DNA of 64,000 nucleotides from DASUPK01 sp963815045 (GTDB lineage: Bacteria > Actinomycetota > Thermoleophilia > Solirubrobacterales > 70-9): the NCBI GenBank assembly GCA_963815045.1, contig CAWFET010000002.1, forward strand, positions 868,001-932,000. Reading direction: 5' to 3'. The notes beneath the pieces were generated by a model. The model searched no databases, was not told the DNA's origin, and was given only the letters and a program-made list of their open reading frames with translations. Shown here piece by piece: positions 40,365-48,743 of this stretch; position 1 is the stretch's first letter; each line of letters begins with the position of its first letter. The position numbers were made by a program, and so were the translations under genes.

Positions 40365-41732
40365 TTAGGAGTTGGCAAAGTCGGCGGTGGGCAGGTTGAC
40401 CTCGGCTCGGACGCGCCGGCCGCCGACGGCCGCGAGCCTCGCTCCGCCGCCGCGGCGCTTCGCGAGCGCCTGGACGATCGGCAACCCGAGCCCCGTCCCC
40501 GGGGGCCCGCCGCGCCCCCGGTAGAAGCGCTCGAACGCGTGCTTCGCCACCTCGTCGTCCAGCGGGCCGGACTCGCTGATCACGCCGACGGTCGCGGTGC
40601 CGTTCTCGCTCCCGCACTCGATCCTCACCGGAGATCCGCTCGGCGAGTACTTGATCGCGTTCTCGACCAGGTTGTCGAGGATCGCCGCGAGCTCGCGCGA
40701 GCCCGCGCGGACGACGACCTCGCCGCCGTCCTCCAGCGCGATCTCATGGCGGCTCTCGCTCGCGGGTCCGCGCCAGCGCTCGGCGGCGGCGCGCACCGCC
40801 TGTCCCAGGTCCGTGCGGTCGTCGTCCGCGGGCTGTTCGCTCGAGGCGAGCTCGAGCAGGTCCTCGACGAGCTGATTGAGGCGCTCGGTCTCGTGCTCGG
40901 CCGCCCCGAGCTCCTTCGCGACCGCCGGATCGGAGGTCTTCACGCCCGCCGCCTCGAGTCGAAGCCGCAGTCCCGTCAGGGGGGTGCGCAGCTGGTGCGA
41001 GGCGTCCGCGACGAACGCTCGCTGTGACTCGAGCACCGCGTCGAGCCGGTCCGCCATCTCGTTGAATTCCCGTGCGACCTGCACCTGCTCGGTCGAGCCG
41101 CGCTCGGGCGCTCGCGCCTCGGTGTCGCCGGCCGCCCGGCGGCGGGCCGCATCTCCGAGCGAGCGCAAAGGCCGGGCGATCGACCCGGCGAGGATCCAGG
41201 CGACGCCCAGCCCCAGGATGAGGGCCAGCGCGCCGATTCCGATCAGCGCGAAGACGTCCTGGCGAACCTGGTCGCTCACCGCATTGAGGCTCTGCTCGAC
41301 CTCCAGCGCGCCCACCGTCCGGCCGTTGCGGACGATCGGCACCGCCGTGGAGAGGACGTCCCGGCCCTCGTGATGCTTGCCCTGCGCGACCTCGCCGCCG
41401 AGCGCCTGCAGCGCGACCGGATCGTCGGTCGGCTGGGGCGGGCGGGTGATCCCTCCGCTCGAGGTGGCGATCTGCCGTCCCTTCCCGTCGATGACGAAGA
41501 CGAGGCCGTTGAGGCTGGTGGCGGCCTGGCGCGTGATCTGCTCCAGGCTCTCCGGGCGGCGGAGCTGGTCGGCCGCAGAGGCGGCGACGACCTGGGCCTG
41601 CGCCGCGGAATCGGCCTCGACCTCGGCGTTAACTCGGTCGCTCACGTTCGCGGAGAGGGGGACCTCCAGCGCGATGATGACGACGATCAGCGTGTAGGCG
41701 AAGGCCGCGAGCAGGCGGGCGCGCAGGCTCAT
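40365..41732 (-). CDS. Membrane sensor histidine kinase with altered G1 box
   Basis: 455 residues. Two membrane helices (about 8-28 and 160-182) enclose an outer sensor domain of about 130 residues; HAMP follows, then HisKA with phospho-acceptor His in ASHQLRTPLTGL, and an ATPase domain with the N-box LVENAIKYSP and G2 box GTGLGLPIVQAL. The G1 box, usually DxGxG, reads SESGPL, so the Asp and second Gly are replaced. It is five bases after the response regulator gene. The ligand is unknown. Confidence 0.9.
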   Translation of the reverse strand: MSLRARLLAAFAYTLIVVIIALEVPLSANVSDRVNAEVEADSAAQAQVVAASAADQLRRPESLEQITRQAATSLNGLVFVIDGKGRQIATSSGGITRPPQPTDDPVALQALGGEVAQGKHHEGRDVLSTAVPIVRNGRTVGALEVEQSLNAVSDQVRQDVFALIGIGALALILGLGVAWILAGSIARPLRSLGDAARRRAAGDTEARAPERGSTEQVQVAREFNEMADRLDAVLESQRAFVADASHQLRTPLTGLRLRLEAAGVKTSDPAVAKELGAAEHETERLNQLVEDLLELASSEQPADDDRTDLGQAVRAAAERWRGPASESRHEIALEDGGEVVVRAGSRELAAILDNLVENAIKYSPSGSPVRIECGSENGTATVGVISESGPLDDEVAKHAFERFYRGRGGPPGTGLGLPIVQALAKRRGGGARLAAVGGRRVRAEVNLPTADFANS

Positions 41733-41737
41733 GGCGG

Positions 41738-42451
41738 CTAGACCTCGTCGGCCCCCGAGAAGCGGAAACCGACACCGCGGACGGTGTGGATGAAGCGCGG
41801 CTCCTTGGGATCGTCGTCGAGCTTCCGGCGCAGGCCGCTGACATGCACGTCGAGGGTCTTCGTCGATCCGAACCAGTTCATGTCCCAGACGTCCTCGATC
41901 AGGGCCTCGCGCGTGATCACGGATCCCGCTCGTTCCATCAGCACGCGCAGCAGCTCGAACTCCTTTCGCGAGAGCTCGAGCGGCCTGTCCTCGAGACGGA
42001 CCTCGTGCTTCGCCGTGTCGAGGCTGAGATCGCCGATCTCGATCCGCTCGGCGTTGTCCGCTCCCGGTCCCGACGAGGTCCGCCGGAGCACCGCCCGCAC
42101 GCGCGCCATCACCTCGCGGGCGGAGAAGGGCTTGACGATGTAGTCGTCGGCGCCGAGCTCGAGCCCGGCGACCCGGTCCGCCTCGGATCCCCGCGCCGTG
42201 AGCATGATGATCGGCACGTCGCTCTGCCGGCGAAGCTCGCGGCAGACGTCCAGGCCGGAGCCGTCGGGAAGTCCGATGTCGAGCAGGACCAGGTCCGGTG
42301 CGGAGGCCTTCGCCTTCTCAATCGCCTCGGAGGCGGAGCCGGCGAGAGCGGGGGCGAAGCCCTCACGCTCGAGAGCCTCCGCGAGAGGCTCCGTGATCGC
42401 TCGCTCGTCCTCGACGAGCAGGATGTTCGGCCGTTGGATCGAGACAGTCAC
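41738..42451 (-). CDS. OmpR/PhoB-family response regulator
   Basis: 237 residues from GTG 42451. The receiver domain has the acidic pair in LLVEDERA, the phosphorylated Asp in LVLLDIGLPDG, Thr in IIMLTARG and Lys in IVKPFSAREV. The C-terminal winged helix shows REALIEDVWDMNWFGSTKTLDVHVSGL split by the recognition helix and ends in FIHTVRGVGFRF. It is the first gene of a leftward operon with the kinase and the low-complexity exported protein. A TAGCAT box lies nine bases upstream on the minus strand. Confidence 0.94.
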   Translation of the reverse strand: MTVSIQRPNILLVEDERAITEPLAEALEREGFAPALAGSASEAIEKAKASAPDLVLLDIGLPDGSGLDVCRELRRQSDVPIIMLTARGSEADRVAGLELGADDYIVKPFSAREVMARVRAVLRRTSSGPGADNAERIEIGDLSLDTAKHEVRLEDRPLELSRKEFELLRVLMERAGSVITREALIEDVWDMNWFGSTKTLDVHVSGLRRKLDDDPKEPRFIHTVRGVGFRFSGADEV

Positions 42452-42489
42452 TCCGGACGGATGCTAGGGGCGCCGGCAGAGGGTGGACC

Positions 42490-42521
42490 GGGCCACCGGG
42501 GGGATGCGTCCCCGGTGGCCC
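42490..42521 (-). terminator. Strong hairpin between the low-complexity protein gene and the response regulator gene
   Basis: A perfect 12-bp stem (GGGCCACCGGGG with its complement) closes an eight-base loop. It lies 24 bases beyond the stop of the exported protein gene at 42545 and upstream of the response regulator. It lacks a T-tract, as is common in actinobacterial terminators. Confidence 0.7.
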
Positions 42522-42544
42522 GATTTCCGTCCCTCTTCCCAGGC

Positions 42545-43063
42545 TCAGCCGTGGCCGGATCCACCGGACCCGGAGTCGTCTGAGCCGGAGCTGTCTGAGC
42601 CCGAGTCGTCGGACCCGGAGTGGCCGGAGCCGGAGTGCTCGGAGTCCTGGGACCCCGGTCCCGAGTTGTCGTCCATGGCTCCGTCATTCCCGCGGTCCTC
42701 CGCGTTGCCCGGCCCTGAGTTGAGCGAGCCGGGGCCACTGTTGTCATGGTGCTCGGCGTCGCCGGGGCCCTCGTCGCCGACGTCGTTGGGCTCGTTCTCG
42801 TTCTCGGCCTCGTGAGCCACGCCGTCATCGTGGCCGCGGTGCCGGTCCGCGTGCTGGGCTTCGTTGTGCCGGTCCTCGGGGACCTGAGCCCCGGTGCAGC
42901 GCGGGTCCGTGGCGTGCTCGGCCTCGTCGCATGGGCCCCTGAGGTCGGCCGCCGCCGGAGCCTGGGCCGGATCCTGCCCCGCCGGCGTCGTCGCCGCGTA
43001 CGCCCCCCCTGCCACGAGCATCGTGGCGGCCACGGCCAGCAGTGTCTTGGTGAGTGTGCTCAT
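42545..43063 (-). CDS. Exported acidic low-complexity protein (Ser/Asp/Gly repeats)
   Basis: 172 residues from ATG 43063, six bases after AAGGAGG. A signal peptide (STLTKTLLAVAATMLVAGGAYA) precedes a His/Asp/Glu-rich middle and a Ser-Gly-Asp tail with SGSDDSGSD-type repeats. Two Cys occur early (GPCDEA and PRCTG). The high content of Asp, Glu and His could bind metal ions such as Ca2+ or Zn2+. It is the upstream neighbour of the two-component operon, separated by a strong hairpin. Confidence 0.72.
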   Translation of the reverse strand: MSTLTKTLLAVAATMLVAGGAYAATTPAGQDPAQAPAAADLRGPCDEAEHATDPRCTGAQVPEDRHNEAQHADRHRGHDDGVAHEAENENEPNDVGDEGPGDAEHHDNSGPGSLNSGPGNAEDRGNDGAMDDNSGPGSQDSEHSGSGHSGSDDSGSDSSGSDDSGSGGSGHG

Positions 43064-43183
43064 CGAATCCCTCCTTGGTGGACGTTGAGACCGCAGCTTC
43101 GACGGCGTACAGAAGAGGATCCCCAGCGACGGGGAATCGATCGGCAAGGAGAGGGTTAAGCCTTGGTAGGACCGCCGAAAACA

Positions 43184-43209
43184 AGAGACCCCGCCGAAGC
43201 GGGGTCTCT
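43184..43209 (-). terminator. Intrinsic terminator with TTCG loop
   Basis: A perfect 11-bp stem AGAGACCCCGC/GCGGGGTCTCT with a four-base loop. Read leftward it has loop TTCG and is followed by TTGTTTTC, so it is a textbook intrinsic terminator for the leftward membrane protein gene at 43265-43627. Confidence 0.85.
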
Positions 43210-43233
43210 AGGGGTACTACAGGGAGGAGAGAT

Positions 43234-43257
43234 ATGTGTGTTGTCTGTGGGAGGTAG
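43234..43257 (+). other. Seven-codon open frame with strong ribosome site
   Basis: AGGGAGGAG at 43220-43228 is followed by ATG 43234 and the peptide MCVVCGR, then TAG. No rightward gene follows until tlyA at 43750, so it is not an obvious leader peptide. It may be a chance frame, the relic of a longer gene, or a very short Cys peptide. Confidence 0.25.
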
Positions 43258-43264
43258 GCCGGTC

Positions 43265-43627
43265 TCAGGCGCCGAGCGGACGACTGAACCGCGTTGAAGC
43301 GGTCAGCGCCAAATGCGCGGAGCCGAATCCGACCAAAAAGACTGTTGCGACGAGATCCCCGGCGATCGCCGCGATCACACCGACCAGGAACGTTCCGGCG
43401 GCCAGCGTGTAATCGAGACCCGCGTGGGCGCTCAGCGGCAGGTTCCCCCGCGCCTCGTCGCCGTAAACCGAGGTGGCGAGGCCGATCAGCAGAACACCGA
43501 GAGCGATGCTCAGGGCGCCCACCAGGGGCGTGAAGCCGAGCGCGAACGGCGCCACCATGAGAAGGGGGGCGGCGGCCACCTCGAGAGCGGCGTGCACATG
43601 AATCGGGATTGCCCTGAACAGAGTCAT
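43265..43627 (-). CDS. Four-helix membrane protein of unknown function
   Basis: 120 residues, hydrophobic nearly throughout, with four likely helices. A His pair occurs at the start (IPIHVHAALEVAAAPLLMVAP split around helix 1) and another His at SAHLALTAS near the end. It has the size of the SPW-repeat type of small membrane proteins, but the motif is not evident. A clear terminator lies 56 bases beyond its stop. TACTCT lies ten bases before the ATG on the minus strand. Confidence 0.68.
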   Translation of the reverse strand: MTLFRAIPIHVHAALEVAAAPLLMVAPFALGFTPLVGALSIALGVLLIGLATSVYGDEARGNLPLSAHAGLDYTLAAGTFLVGVIAAIAGDLVATVFLVGFGSAHLALTASTRFSRPLGA

Positions 43628-43737
43628 CGCGAAATTCAGAGTACGAACGTATGTGCGATTCGTGTGTGAGGGCGATCACACCTCAGCCAAGTGGCAGGCG
43701 TGGCAAGCGGCTCCCGCGGGGCCGGTCCACTCGCAGG

Positions 43738-43743
43738 TACGGT
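43738..43743 (+). promoter_or_regulatory. Leaderless-type -10 box of tlyA
   Basis: TACGGT with a six-base gap to ATG 43750. It fixes the tlyA start, although the open frame extends 99 bases further upstream. Confidence 0.48.
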
Positions 43744-43749
43744 TGGCCC

Positions 43750-44532
43750 ATGCCCCGCCGCCGCGCCGACACCCTGCTTGCGGAGCGCGGCCTGGCGCCG
43801 TCGCGGACAGCCGCGGCGGCGTCGGTCCGCGCCGGCCGGGTGCGCCTCGGCAAGGACGGGGCCACCGTTGAGAAGCCGAGTGAGCTCGTCGACGAGAAGG
43901 CCGAGCTCCTGGTCGAAGAGGGCGAGGAGTTCGTCTCCCGCGGCGGGATCAAGCTGAAGAACGCCCTCGGTGAGCTCGGCGTCGAGGTCGAGGGGCGGAG
44001 CTGCATGGACGTCGGCGCCTCGACGGGCGGGTTCACCGACTGCCTGCTCCAGCGCGGGGCGCAGACGGTGATCGCCGTCGACGTCGGTCACGGGCAGCTC
44101 GACTGGAAGCTGCGGCAGGACCCGCGGGTCCTGGTGATGGAGCGACTCAACGCTCGCGCGCTGGGAGACTCGTACCTGCCCTTTCGGCCCGATCTGATCA
44201 CCGTGGACGTCTCCTTCATCTCGCTCGCGATGCTGATAGCTCCGATCGTCGCCAAGGCGGCCGATGAGTTCAATCTGCTCGGGCTGGTCAAGCCGCAGTT
44301 CGAGCTCGGCAAGGAGAAGGTGGGCAAGGGCGGCGTCGTCCGCGACGCCGCCGACCGGCGCGAGGCGATCGGCAGGGTCGTCGACGCGGTGAAGAAGGAG
44401 AATCTGGTCGTGCGCGGACTCGCCTCGTCGGGGCTGCCCGGACCGAAGGGAAATCGCGAGACGTTCGTCTGGGCGTCGCGAAGCGGTGAGCCCGCGGACC
44501 TGGACGCCGCGTTGGACCAGGTGGAGCCATGA
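43750..44532 (+). CDS. tlyA: TlyA-family rRNA methyltransferase (S4 domain plus FtsJ-like domain)
   Basis: 260 residues from ATG 43750. The S4 RNA-binding domain (ADTLLAERGLAPSRTAAAAS, then VRLGKDG) occupies residues 1-62. The SAM-binding methyltransferase follows with SRGGIKLKNAL, DVGASTGGFTDCLL, and VDVSFISL. TlyA-type enzymes 2'-O-methylate 16S and 23S rRNA; in mycobacteria this gives capreomycin sensitivity. The gene overlaps nadK by four bases, an order shared with many actinobacteria. Confidence 0.94.
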   Translation: MPRRRADTLLAERGLAPSRTAAAASVRAGRVRLGKDGATVEKPSELVDEKAELLVEEGEEFVSRGGIKLKNALGELGVEVEGRSCMDVGASTGGFTDCLLQRGAQTVIAVDVGHGQLDWKLRQDPRVLVMERLNARALGDSYLPFRPDLITVDVSFISLAMLIAPIVAKAADEFNLLGLVKPQFELGKEKVGKGGVVRDAADRREAIGRVVDAVKKENLVVRGLASSGLPGPKGNRETFVWASRSGEPADLDAALDQVEP

Positions 44533-45368
44533 CCCGGGCGATGCTGATCACCCATACGCATCCGGAGGCCTCCTCCGAGGCGGTGGTCGCCACCGCGAAG
44601 GCCGCGAAGGAGGCCGGGGTGGAGCTGATCTGCACTCCCGATGAGCACGACAAGCACGGCCGCTTCGCCGAGGGCATCACGCGAGTCGAGGACGGCGAGC
44701 GGCCCGACGTCTGCATCGTGCTCGGCGGCGACGGCAGCATCCTCTACGCGCTGCGCCGCTTCTCCGACACGGACGTGCCCGTCTTCGGCATCAACTTCGG
44801 AACCATCGGCTTCCTGGCGGCCGTCGAGCGCGATGAGCTCCAGGACGGCCTCCGGCGCGCGTTCACCGGCGACTTCGAGGCCATGGATCTCCCCGCGCTG
44901 CGGGTGACCCTGCCGGTGGATCGCCCGCTGGCGCTCAACGACGTGAGCTTCGTGCGCCGCCCCCATGGCAGGGTGGCCGAGCTCTCCTACGCGATCGGAG
45001 GCGAGGAGGTCGGCAGCGTCCGCTGTGACGGGCTCGTCGCCGCCACCCCGGCGGGATCGACGGGCTACAACCTCGCCAACGCCGGTCCCATCCTCGCCTG
45101 GGGCGTGAAGGGGTACGTGGTGAGCTTCATCGCGCCGCACACCCTGGCCGCCCGGGCGCTGGTCGTCGCGCCGAACGACTCGCTCCACGTCAGCAACGCC
45201 GCGGGCCGCGAGCCGGTGGAGATCTCCCTGGACGGTGAGGCGGCCGGGGAGCTGGCGCCCGGCGATGCGCTCGAGATCCGCTTCGAGGAGTCGGTGAGCT
45301 GTCTCGCCCAGGTGCCCGGCACCAACTTCTACCGGCGGATCCGGGAGAAGTTCGGCAAGCTCGCCTAG
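44529..45368 (+). CDS. nadK: NAD kinase
   Basis: 279 residues. The catalytic GGDGS motif, the NFGTIGFLA segment and NDVSFVRR-type NE/D motif are present, followed by the Gly-rich ATPAGSTGYNLA signature. It phosphorylates NAD to NADP using ATP or polyphosphate. It overlaps tlyA and is followed 60 bases later by an exporter gene that has its own ribosome site. Confidence 0.94.
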   Translation: MTRAMLITHTHPEASSEAVVATAKAAKEAGVELICTPDEHDKHGRFAEGITRVEDGERPDVCIVLGGDGSILYALRRFSDTDVPVFGINFGTIGFLAAVERDELQDGLRRAFTGDFEAMDLPALRVTLPVDRPLALNDVSFVRRPHGRVAELSYAIGGEEVGSVRCDGLVAATPAGSTGYNLANAGPILAWGVKGYVVSFIAPHTLAARALVVAPNDSLHVSNAAGREPVEISLDGEAAGELAPGDALEIRFEESVSCLAQVPGTNFYRRIREKFGKLA

Positions 45369-45428
45369 CCGCGATCGGGCCTTTGGCAAACTGGGAGTTG
45401 GATCGGAATCCCCGGGTAAGGAGGCGGA

Positions 45429-46967
45429 ATGGAGCGAAAGTGGTGGAGCCTGCTGGCGGTCTGCCTGGCGACGTTCATGTTGCTGCTCGACATCACGGTC
45501 GTCAACGTGGCCCTGCCGAAGATCCAGGTCGACCTCAACACTGACCTCACCGGCCTCCAATGGGTGGTGGATGCCTACACCCTCCTGCTCTCCGCGTTCA
45601 CGCTGACCATGGGCACGCTGGCCGACCGCTTCGGGCGGCGGCGGCTGTTCGTGATCGGCGTCGGGCTGTTCACGTTCGCGTCGCTGCTCTGCGGGCTGGC
45701 GACGAGCGCCACCTTCCTGCACATCGCCCGCGGCCTCCAGGGCATCGGGGGCGCGGCGATGTTCGCGACCTCTCTCGCTCTGATCGCTCAGGAGTTCCAG
45801 GGCCCCGAGCGAGGCACCGCGATCGCCGCGTGGGGAGCGACCATCGGGGGAGCGGTCGCGGTCGGCCCGCTGGTCGGCGGAGCGCTCACCGACGGGTTGG
45901 GCTGGGAGTGGATCTTCTTCGTCAACGTCCCCATCGGGATCGGCACCGTGATCCTCGCCCAGACCCAGGCCGGGGAATCGCGGGACCCCAACGCCAAGCG
46001 CCTCGACTGGGCCGGCCTGGTCACCTTCTCGCTCGGGCTCTTCGCGCTGATCTTCGGCCTGCTGCGCGGCAACGCCGAGGGTTGGGGGAGCTCGCTCATC
46101 GTCGGGTCCCTGGCGGCCGCGGTGGTGCTGCTCGTCGCGTTCGTGATCGCAGAGTGGCGACAGGACCACGCGATGTTCGACCTCAGCCTGTTCCGCAAGC
46201 CGGCGTTCTCGGGGGTCTCCTACGGCACCTTCGCGATCGGCGCCGGGATGTTCGCGATGTTCCTCTACATCACGATCTACATGCAGAGCGTGATCGGGAT
46301 GACGCCGCTCCAGGCGGGCGTCCGCTTCCTGCCGCTGACCCTGTTCGCGTTCCTCGTGCCCCTCGCCACCCGCAGGCTGATCGAGAGAGTCCCGGCGCGG
46401 GTGCCGCTCACGATCGGGCTGACGATGGTCGGCATCGGGCTGCTGCTGATGCGCGGGGCGAAGCCCGACTCCGCGTGGACGACACTCCTGGCCGGGTTCA
46501 TGGTCAGCGGCTTCGGCATCGGGCTCTCGAACCCGTCGATCGCCGGTACCGCTCTGGGGGTCGTGCCTCCGGCGCGGTCGGGCATGGCCTCCGGGATCAA
46601 CAACACGATGCGGATCGCGGGGGTGGCGACCGGGATCGCCGCGCTCGGCGCCATCTTCCAGAGCAAGATCACGGATTCCCTCCACACCCTGCTGCCGCAG
46701 GCGCCGAGCGGCTTTGCCGACGGGGTCGCCGCGAGCGGCACCCAGGCCGCGAGCCAGGCGCCACCGCAATTCCACGACCAGGCAGTTCATGCGGCGGGCA
46801 TCGCGTTCACCGATGCGTTCAACGACATCCTCCTGATCGGCGCGCTGATCCTGTTCAGCGGCGCGCTCATGGTCGTAGCCCTGGTGCGCCAGCGGGATTT
46901 CATCCCGCACGGTGCCCCGGAGGGGTCGGCGGCGCCGGAGAAGGCCGAGGAGCCTGCTCCGGCTTAG
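45429..46967 (+). CDS. MFS drug exporter, DHA2 (14-helix) family
   Basis: 512 residues, ATG four bases after AAGGAGG. Fourteen hydrophobic segments. The first helix has LLLDITVVNVALPKI with the Asp typical of this family, motif A is LADRFGRRRLF, and motif C lies in GATIGGAVAVGPLVGGALTD. It is similar in type to the exporter at 38270 but not a recent copy. It is inserted between nadK and recN, which are often adjacent. Its stop codon starts a partial dispersed repeat. Confidence 0.92.
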   Translation: MERKWWSLLAVCLATFMLLLDITVVNVALPKIQVDLNTDLTGLQWVVDAYTLLLSAFTLTMGTLADRFGRRRLFVIGVGLFTFASLLCGLATSATFLHIARGLQGIGGAAMFATSLALIAQEFQGPERGTAIAAWGATIGGAVAVGPLVGGALTDGLGWEWIFFVNVPIGIGTVILAQTQAGESRDPNAKRLDWAGLVTFSLGLFALIFGLLRGNAEGWGSSLIVGSLAAAVVLLVAFVIAEWRQDHAMFDLSLFRKPAFSGVSYGTFAIGAGMFAMFLYITIYMQSVIGMTPLQAGVRFLPLTLFAFLVPLATRRLIERVPARVPLTIGLTMVGIGLLLMRGAKPDSAWTTLLAGFMVSGFGIGLSNPSIAGTALGVVPPARSGMASGINNTMRIAGVATGIAALGAIFQSKITDSLHTLLPQAPSGFADGVAASGTQAASQAPPQFHDQAVHAAGIAFTDAFNDILLIGALILFSGALMVVALVRQRDFIPHGAPEGSAAPEKAEEPAPA

Positions 46968-46986
46968 CGGCCATCAGGCCGCTCCA
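46965..46986 (+). repeat. Partial copy C of the dispersed repeat (first hairpin only)
   Basis: TAGCGGCCATCAGGCCGCTC, starting on the MFS stop codon, matches the first 20 bases of the full repeat (GCGGCC/GGCCGC stem). The following sequence does not match; it holds an unrelated short hairpin-like CCCCGTTGGGG. Confidence 0.65.
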
Positions 46987-47034
46987 CCCCGTTGGGGAGA
47001 ATCCGTCGGGTTGCCTCGTTAGAACGAGGGGCCA

Positions 47035-48711
47035 ATGCTCCTCGAGCTCCGGATCGAGAATCTGCTCCTGATCGAGCGCGCCGAGCTCCGGCTCGGGCCG
47101 GGGCTGAACGCCATCACCGGGGAGACCGGGGCGGGCAAGACGATCCTCGCGCACTCGTTCGACCTGCTGATGGGCGGCAAGGCGCGCTCGCACATCGTGC
47201 GCCCCGGCGCGGCCGAGGCATATGTGGAGGGAGTGTTCGAGCTGCCGGGCGGCCTGCTCGACGACCCCGAGCTGGCCCAGGTCGCGGAGCGGCTGCCCGA
47301 GGGCGCGACCGAGCTCGCGATCGGCCGGCGCGTCTCCGCCGGCGGCCGCACGAGCGCCTTCCTGGCGGGCCGCTCCGCCACAGCGCCGGAGCTCCAGGCC
47401 CTCGGCTCCCGGCTGCTCGCCTTCTACGGGCAGCACGAGCACCGCAAGCTGACCCTCGCCGGCGCCCAGCTCGAGACGCTCGACGGCTTCGCCGGGGAGG
47501 AGCACCTGGAGCGGCGCCGCGCCTACCGGGAGGCGCATTCGGAGGTATTGCGAGTTGAGCGGGAGCTGGCCCGGATCCGCGAGCGCGAGGGCGCCCGCGA
47601 GCGGGACCTCGACATCCTCCGCTACGAGCTGGAGGAGATCGAGGCCGCGAACCCCGACCCCGCGGAGGAGGCGGAGCTCGCGCCCGAGCGCGAGCGGCTG
47701 CGCCACGCCGAGTCCCTGCGGGCGGCCGCGGGCGAGGCGCTCGCCGCCGTGGGGGCGGACGGCGAGGGATCCGCCGCCGAGGCGATGGGATCGGCGGAGT
47801 CCGCGCTCGCGGCCCAGGAGGGCGTGGACGCGGAGCTCGACAAGCTCGCCGAGACGGCCCGCGGACTGCGGATGGAGGCCCAGGAGCTGGCGGCCGACCT
47901 GCGCGGGTACGCCGATCGGATCGAGGCCGAGCCGGGCCGCCTGGAGCAGGTCGAGGAGCGGCTGGACGCACTGGACCGGCTGAAGCGAAAGCACGGGGGA
48001 ACGATCGAGTCGGTCCTGGCCCACGCCGAGCACTGCCGCGCCGAGATCGCGACGATCGAGGGAGCGGAGGAGGCCACGGACCGCCTCGAGGCCGAGCTCG
48101 CGAAGGCTCAGCGGCAGAGAACCGATCTCGGCGGGCAGCTGAGCGAGGTGCGAGCCAAGGCCGCACGGCGCCTGCAGAAGAGCGTCGCGGCGGAGCTCGA
48201 GCAGCTCGCGATGAGCGGGGCGAAGCTCGAGGTCAGCCTCGAGCCGCACCCCGAGGGCTTCGGCGCGCTCGGCCAGGAGCGGGTCACCTTCCAGGTCGCG
48301 ACCAACCCCGGGATGCCCCTCTCCCCGCTGCGCGATGCCGCCTCCGGCGGCGAGCTCTCCAGGGTGATGCTCGCCCTGGCCGGACAGGGCGCGCCAGGCG
48401 GGGCGGCCACGTTCGTCTTCGACGAGATCGACGCCGGGATCGGCGGGAACACCGCCAAGGCAGTCGGCGAGCGGCTGAAGAGCCTGGGCGCCGAGCGCCA
48501 GGTGCTCTGCATCACCCACCTGCCGCAGGTCGCCTCAATGGCGGACACCCACTTCCGTATCGAGAAGAGCGTCGACGGCGGGCAGGCGAGGGCGCGGGTC
48601 GAGCGGGTGGACGGCGAGGGCCTGGTCGCGGAGATCGTGCGGATGCTGGGCGGGAACGATGGCGACGAGGCCGCCGACCGCCACGCGCGCGAGCTGCTCC
48701 GCGCGGCCTGA
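47035..48711 (+). CDS. recN: DNA repair protein RecN
   Basis: 558 residues of an SMC-like ATPase. Walker A is TGETGAGKT near the N-terminus; the middle is coiled coil, very rich in Glu, Ala and Arg; the C-terminal half has the signature ASGGELSRVMLAL, Walker B in FVFDEIDAGIGG and the CITHLPQVA segment. RecN gathers double-strand break ends. A TAGAAC box lies nine bases before the ATG. Confidence 0.95.
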   Translation: MLLELRIENLLLIERAELRLGPGLNAITGETGAGKTILAHSFDLLMGGKARSHIVRPGAAEAYVEGVFELPGGLLDDPELAQVAERLPEGATELAIGRRVSAGGRTSAFLAGRSATAPELQALGSRLLAFYGQHEHRKLTLAGAQLETLDGFAGEEHLERRRAYREAHSEVLRVERELARIREREGARERDLDILRYELEEIEAANPDPAEEAELAPERERLRHAESLRAAAGEALAAVGADGEGSAAEAMGSAESALAAQEGVDAELDKLAETARGLRMEAQELAADLRGYADRIEAEPGRLEQVEERLDALDRLKRKHGGTIESVLAHAEHCRAEIATIEGAEEATDRLEAELAKAQRQRTDLGGQLSEVRAKAARRLQKSVAAELEQLAMSGAKLEVSLEPHPEGFGALGQERVTFQVATNPGMPLSPLRDAASGGELSRVMLALAGQGAPGGAATFVFDEIDAGIGGNTAKAVGERLKSLGAERQVLCITHLPQVASMADTHFRIEKSVDGGQARARVERVDGEGLVAEIVRMLGGNDGDEAADRHARELLRAA

Positions 48712-48731
48712 TGCCGGTCGCCTGACGCAAA

Positions 48732-48737
48732 TAGGCT
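48732..48737 (+). promoter_or_regulatory. Leaderless-type -10 box of steA
   Basis: TAGGCT with a six-base gap to ATG 48744. Confidence 0.5.
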
Positions 48738-48743
48738 CTGCCG

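Noticed and set aside
42545..42680. Repeated CGGANTC-like units as binding sites
   Set aside because: They are explained by Ser-Gly-Asp codon repeats of the exported acidic protein.
44088..46910. A 940-codon open frame on the minus strand
   Set aside because: It lies antisense to tlyA, nadK and an MFS gene, all with clear families. Its product is an Arg/Glu/Asp/Gly-rich text with no hydrophobic core, typical of antisense frames in high-GC DNA.
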